DNA of 46,508 nucleotides. It comes from Thermoanaerobacterium butyriciformans (GTDB taxonomy: Bacteria > Bacillota > Thermoanaerobacteria > Thermoanaerobacterales > Thermoanaerobacteraceae). This document shows, in pieces, positions 43,108 to 46,508 of this stretch (its first letter is position 1; each line of letters opens with the position of its first letter). Where the stretch lies: positions 1 to 46,508 of the forward strand of contig NZ_JAGGLT010000029.1 of the NCBI RefSeq assembly GCF_017874545.1, read 5' to 3'. Both the position numbers and the translations under genes were made by a program. The notes below the pieces were generated by a model, which saw nothing but the letters and a program-made list of their open reading frames with translations, searched no databases and was not told the origin of the DNA.

Positions 43108-44178
43108 ATGAGCAAAGAAAACGGCATGTACTATATGCCTGAAAGCAGGGCTAAAAAAGTCTGCAGTGAAGGAGATTTTGAATTTGCAGCAATTGGACTA
43201 GATCATGGGCACATATATGGAATGACAAAAGGACTAATAGAAGCTGGTGCTGAAGTAAAATGGGTATATGACAAGGACCCAGAGAAAGTTGAAAGATTCA
43301 TAAAAGCATTTCCTACTGCAAAAAAGGCCAGAGACGAAGATGAGATACTGATGGATAACTCAGTTAAATTGGTAGCAAGTGCAGCAATACCATCAGAAAG
43401 GTGCGCTATAGGCTTAAAAGCCATGGATGCTGGCAAAGATTACTTTGCAGACAAGCCGCCTATGACAACCAGAGAGCAACTGGAGCAGGCTAAAGACAAA
43501 GTGAAAAAGACGAAGAGAAAATATGCAGTCTACTATGGTGAAAGGCTTCACAATGAAGCATCTGTCTATGCAGGACAATTAGTAGAAAAAGGGGCAATAG
43601 GCAGAGTAATACAAGTCATTGGCATGGGGCCACATAGAGAAGGAAAGGGCAGGCCTGACTGGTTCTACGAAAAAGACAAATTTGGAGGAATACTTTGCGA
43701 TATAGGAAGCCATCAAATAGAACAGTTTTTGTATTATACAGGTGCAAAAGATGCTAGGGTCCAATCGGCAAAAGTAGCAAATTACAATCATAAACAGTAT
43801 CCTACTTTTGAGGACTTTGGCGATGTGACGCTAATTGGCGATAATGGAGCCACAGGCTATTTTAGGCTTGACTGGTTTACTCCAGATGGCCTTGGCACAT
43901 GGGGAGACGGAAGGCTATTTATATTAGGAACAGATGGATATATAGAACTTAGAAAGTACATCGATGTTGCCAGAGAAAATACGACAGACCACGTGTACCT
44001 GGCAAATAAAGATGGCGAATATCATATGGATGTAAAGGGGAAAGTCGGATTTCCCTTCTTTGGTGAATTAATACTGGACTCAATAAACAGGACAGAAAAT
44101 GCAATGACCCAAGAGCATATATTTAAAGCTATAGAGCTAGCATTAGAGGCTCAAACAAATGCAATAAAGGTAGAATGA
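43108..44178 (+). CDS. Gfo/Idh/MocA-family oxidoreductase (second of two)
   Basis: A 356-residue protein of the same superfamily but a different branch. Its nucleotide-binding loop is unusual (FAAIGLDHGHIYGM, where the classical G-x-G-x-x-G reads G-L-D-H-G-H), the catalytic-region lysine lies in 'GKDYFADKPPMTTREQLEQA', and 'GGILCDIGSHQIEQFLYYTG' carries the usual histidine. The altered loop suggests atypical cofactor binding. It starts 19 bases after its paralogue's stop, with GGGAGG before ATG 43108. The two may catalyse successive oxidation and reduction on one sugar, as in other paired Gfo/Idh systems; that is inference. Confidence 0.87.
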   Translation: MSKENGMYYMPESRAKKVCSEGDFEFAAIGLDHGHIYGMTKGLIEAGAEVKWVYDKDPEKVERFIKAFPTAKKARDEDEILMDNSVKLVASAAIPSERCAIGLKAMDAGKDYFADKPPMTTREQLEQAKDKVKKTKRKYAVYYGERLHNEASVYAGQLVEKGAIGRVIQVIGMGPHREGKGRPDWFYEKDKFGGILCDIGSHQIEQFLYYTGAKDARVQSAKVANYNHKQYPTFEDFGDVTLIGDNGATGYFRLDWFTPDGLGTWGDGRLFILGTDGYIELRKYIDVARENTTDHVYLANKDGEYHMDVKGKVGFPFFGELILDSINRTENAMTQEHIFKAIELALEAQTNAIKVE

Positions 44179-44208
44179 AATTTATAATCTTAAGAAGAGG
44201 TGTTTCAC

Positions 44209-46251
44209 ATGATAAGTAAATCTTTTTATGCGCATCACAGCGCATTTGGAGCTTTTTCAAGTTTTGTGATTGGAAAATGCGGCAAAGGCGGTGGCGTTGT
44301 ACTAAATGATGTGCGGCCGCCTGAGAACAATGTCTATATTGGATACAAAAGAGATGGAGTGATAAACCTACTTCCATTTGTTAAAGATGATACAAAAAAT
44401 GCTGAGGAAGAGTTTACAGGAGAAGTTTCTAACAATAGTGGAGAAAAAAACATAAAGATTTTTAAAGAAGATGAAATAGAAAGGGAAATGGGATGGGCAT
44501 CAGACACATGGATTGCTGGAAACTTTAGATTTTCGATACTTACTCCATTTGGATACGTCAAAAATCCTGTAGTGATGGATGAAAATGAGAAAAAACTCGC
44601 ACTGGCTCCTGTTATATTTGTGCAGTTGACGATGGACAACACTGACAGTGATAAGGACGCTGAGATGATATTTGGCTTTGAAGGGCCTAAAAGGATATTA
44701 TCTGAGCTAACAGACGGAAAGTACTTAGGTGGTGCCTTTGAAAGAAAATACGGTTTTGCCATCAAAAAAAGCGATGATGTAAGAGAACTGTCAAGACTTG
44801 ATATTTTGACGTCATGGGCCAATGGCAATTATCAAAACCACGGTCTTGGTAGAGCACCTTCTTTGATATTTAAAGTTCCTGCAGGTGCCAAGAGAACATT
44901 TACTATTGCATTAGCAACTTATCAAAGTGGAATTATAACGACAGGAATTGATACTGAGTTTTACTATACTTCTGTGTTTAAGTCGCTAGAGGATGTCCTT
45001 GCGTTTGGTCTTGACAATGTTGATTATTATATAAATTTGGCTAGAGAAAGGGATGAAGAGCTTAGGAAAAGCGGACTCAATGAATACAGGCAGTTTTTGC
45101 TAGCTCATGCTGCTCACAGCTATTATGCCAGCACTGAGCTTCTTAAAAGAACCGATGGTACGCCTTTATGGGTTGTAAATGAAGGCGAATATATAATGAT
45201 AAACACATTTGATTTGACGGTTGATCATGTCTTCTGGGAAATGAGATTTCACCCGTGGACTATTACAAATACACTGGACTTGTACGTGGAAAATTACAGC
45301 TACAAGGATCAAGCAGGTCTTGCATTTACACATGATATGGGTGTTGCAAATGGTTTTTCTAAAAAAGGGTATTCTTCTTATGAACTTCCTAACCTTACAG
45401 GATGCTTCAGTTATATGACTCATGAGGAGCTTTTAAACTGGGTGCTGACAGGTTCTGTTTATGCCATAAAAATGAACGACAAAGAATGGCTTAATAAGAA
45501 CATGGATGTTTTTTCTGAATGCTTTGATTCCATCATTGCAAGGGATAAGAATAACGACGGGATAATGGATGTGGACAGTTCAAGATGCCAAAATGGCTCA
45601 GAGATAACTACTTATGACAGCCTTGATGAAAGCCTTGGTCAGGCGAGAAATAATTTATACCTTGGCGTAAAGACGTGGGCAGCGTATGTAGTACTACATG
45701 GACTATTTAAAGAAAATGGATTGGAAGAAAAGGCGAAAAAAGCGCTAGAAAAGGCGAAAGAGGCTGCAAATACAATTGTTGGCAAGTTTGATACAGAAAA
45801 TCAGTATATCCCTGCGGTATTTGAAAATGGAAATACATCTAGGATAATACCGGCTGTTGAGGCGTTGGTTTATCCGTATGTTGTAGGATATACTGACTTT
45901 GTAAGCGAGGTAGGAGTTTTTGGTGAGCTTATAAAGGTATTGAAGAAGCATGTTATGACGATTATGAAACCGGGTATATGCATAGATGAAGTATCTGGTG
46001 GCTGGAAGCTTTCCTCAACAAGCAAGAATACATGGAACAGTAAGATATTCTTGTGTCAATATGTCATAAAAGATGTGCTTAATATAGACTTTGGAGATAA
46101 AGAGATTGAGTGGGATAGAGTACACGCAATGTGGCAACAGGTGTCTTGCAGTGAAGATTGTGCTACAGACCAGGTTAATAGCGACACAGGTTCACCTAGA
46201 GGAAGCCGTCTCTATCCTAGGCTTGTAACCAGCATACTGTGGATGAAATAA
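44209..46251 (+). CDS. GH52 beta-xylosidase
   Basis: A 680-residue enzyme matching the GH52 family in length and motifs: 'FYAHHSAFGAFSSFVIGKCG', 'VRPPENNVYIGY', 'TPLWVVNEGEYIMINTFDLT', 'DLTVDHVFWEMRFHPWT' and 'KNNDGIMDVDSS'. In Geobacillus XynB2 the nucleophile Glu lies in the VNEGEY-type region and the acid/base Asp further downstream; both regions are present. It releases xylose from xylobiose and xylo-oligosaccharides in the cytoplasm (no signal peptide). ATG 44209 follows AGAAGAGG by about eight bases; GTG 44200 is too close to it. Confidence 0.94.
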   Translation: MISKSFYAHHSAFGAFSSFVIGKCGKGGGVVLNDVRPPENNVYIGYKRDGVINLLPFVKDDTKNAEEEFTGEVSNNSGEKNIKIFKEDEIEREMGWASDTWIAGNFRFSILTPFGYVKNPVVMDENEKKLALAPVIFVQLTMDNTDSDKDAEMIFGFEGPKRILSELTDGKYLGGAFERKYGFAIKKSDDVRELSRLDILTSWANGNYQNHGLGRAPSLIFKVPAGAKRTFTIALATYQSGIITTGIDTEFYYTSVFKSLEDVLAFGLDNVDYYINLARERDEELRKSGLNEYRQFLLAHAAHSYYASTELLKRTDGTPLWVVNEGEYIMINTFDLTVDHVFWEMRFHPWTITNTLDLYVENYSYKDQAGLAFTHDMGVANGFSKKGYSSYELPNLTGCFSYMTHEELLNWVLTGSVYAIKMNDKEWLNKNMDVFSECFDSIIARDKNNDGIMDVDSSRCQNGSEITTYDSLDESLGQARNNLYLGVKTWAAYVVLHGLFKENGLEEKAKKALEKAKEAANTIVGKFDTENQYIPAVFENGNTSRIIPAVEALVYPYVVGYTDFVSEVGVFGELIKVLKKHVMTIMKPGICIDEVSGGWKLSSTSKNTWNSKIFLCQYVIKDVLNIDFGDKEIEWDRVHAMWQQVSCSEDCATDQVNSDTGSPRGSRLYPRLVTSILWMK

Positions 46252-46289
46252 ATTATTAAATTATCTAACATAATTTCGGGGGGCTTAAC

Positions 46290-46421
46290 ATGGTAAAAAT
46301 AAAGATACCAATAAATTCTAATGGTAAAAAATTCACCAGTAGATGGAGATATTGTGTAGGTACAGGAAGATTGGGACTTGCGCTGCAAAAAGAGTATATT
46401 GATACTTTAAAATTTGATTAA
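46290..46421 (+). pseudogene. 5' stub of a GH39 beta-xylosidase gene (xynB-like)
   Basis: A 43-codon frame with GGGGGG before its ATG. The segment '[20 protein letters not shown]' followed by EYIDTLK is the very conserved N-terminus of GH39 beta-xylosidases such as XynB of Thermoanaerobacterium saccharolyticum, a protein of about 500 residues. After 'TLKFD' a TAA follows and no GH39 sequence continues in any frame in the remaining 87 bases. The rest of the gene appears deleted. It lies right behind the GH52 gene, which provides the same activity. Confidence 0.75.
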
Positions 46422-46508
46422 GGTGTCAAAAGTATTTTTTTCATCCAAGTTTAGATGAAATATGGTAAAATAGAAATATAAACAAAAGGAAATAGAAGGA
46501 GCGATACA
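46422..46508 (+). promoter_or_regulatory. leader region of the next gene, with inverted repeat
   Basis: TTTCATC-CAAGTTTA-GATGAAA is a perfect 7-bp inverted repeat, followed by TAAAAT as a possible -10 and by AGAAGGAG close to the window end. A gene probably starts just outside the window. Confidence 0.4.

Noticed and set aside
1-46508. CRISPR arrays, tRNA or rRNA genes, transposases
   Set aside because: I saw no regularly spaced repeats, no tRNA-like cloverleaf with conserved T-loop, no rRNA segments and no recognisable transposase or integrase frame.

Overview
The window is AT-rich, low-GC Gram-positive DNA with strong AGGAGG-type ribosome binding sites and consensus sigma-A promoters. Its content (cytoplasmic GH10 xylanase, GH67 alpha-glucuronidase, GH52 beta-xylosidase, uronate catabolism, a TPP-riboswitch thiC, clostridial anaerobic sulfite reductase and 2-hydroxyacyl-CoA dehydratase-type Fe-S proteins) points to an anaerobic, hemicellulose-degrading clostridium. 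Thermoanaerobacterium or a close relative is the best guess; this rests on gene content and remembered family sequences, not on a database search.

Left part (1-7.9 kb), accessory island. A three-gene cassette encodes a TerB C-terminal-domain protein, a BrxD-like ATPase (broken by one extra base) and a BrxHI/Lhr-like helicase. It is followed by the remains of a toxin-antitoxin-chaperone (TAC) module: a possible toxin fragment, an XRE antitoxin frameshifted in an A7 tract, and an intact SecB-like chaperone. Next come a pRiA4b ORF-3-like protein and a divergent pair of HTH regulators with textbook promoters and TGACAT-type operator sites.

Sugar locus 1 (8.2-15.4 kb). A ribose-type ABC importer (lipoprotein, two different permeases, double ATPase) is followed by a GH3 glycosidase and a strong terminator.

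Second accessory stretch (15.5-18.3 kb). It holds a small antitoxin-like ORF, a TM2 protein with two disabling lesions, an unknown ORF, a membrane-anchored Mrr-like nuclease, a 127-bp second copy of the SecB 3' end and a GNAT acetyltransferase. The SecB repeat brackets 11.7 kb, including sugar locus 1.

Middle metabolic block (18.3-29 kb). It contains an HgdB-like Fe-S protein next to a natural HgdB-HgdC fusion, a YdcF-like protein, a remnant of a RecG-like/AlbA-type regulator, an AhpD-like CxxC protein, the asrABC operon, a TPP riboswitch-thiC-thiW unit, a ferritin-like protein of the encapsulated-ferritin type and a Uma2-family nuclease.

Right part (29-46.5 kb), glucuronoxylan island, all on the + strand. 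In order: a FadR-type GntR regulator with a duplicated operator region, mannonate dehydratase, an aldouronate-type ABC importer (two permeases, lipoprotein), GH2, intracellular GH10, GH67, two Gfo/Idh/MocA oxidoreductases, GH52 and a 43-codon stub of a GH39 beta-xylosidase. The logic is import of glucuronate-decorated xylo-oligosaccharides, removal of (methyl)glucuronate by GH67, trimming to xylose by GH10 and GH52, and channelling of the uronate branch through mannonate dehydratase. A 20-bp exact repeat brackets the GH2 gene and suggests that it was inserted.

Disabled genes cluster in the two accessory stretches (brxD, antitoxin, TM2, SecB fragment; one more remnant at 22 kb), while nearly all metabolic genes are intact. 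This fits real decay of accessory modules better than random sequencing error, though homopolymer errors are not excluded for the single-base cases.
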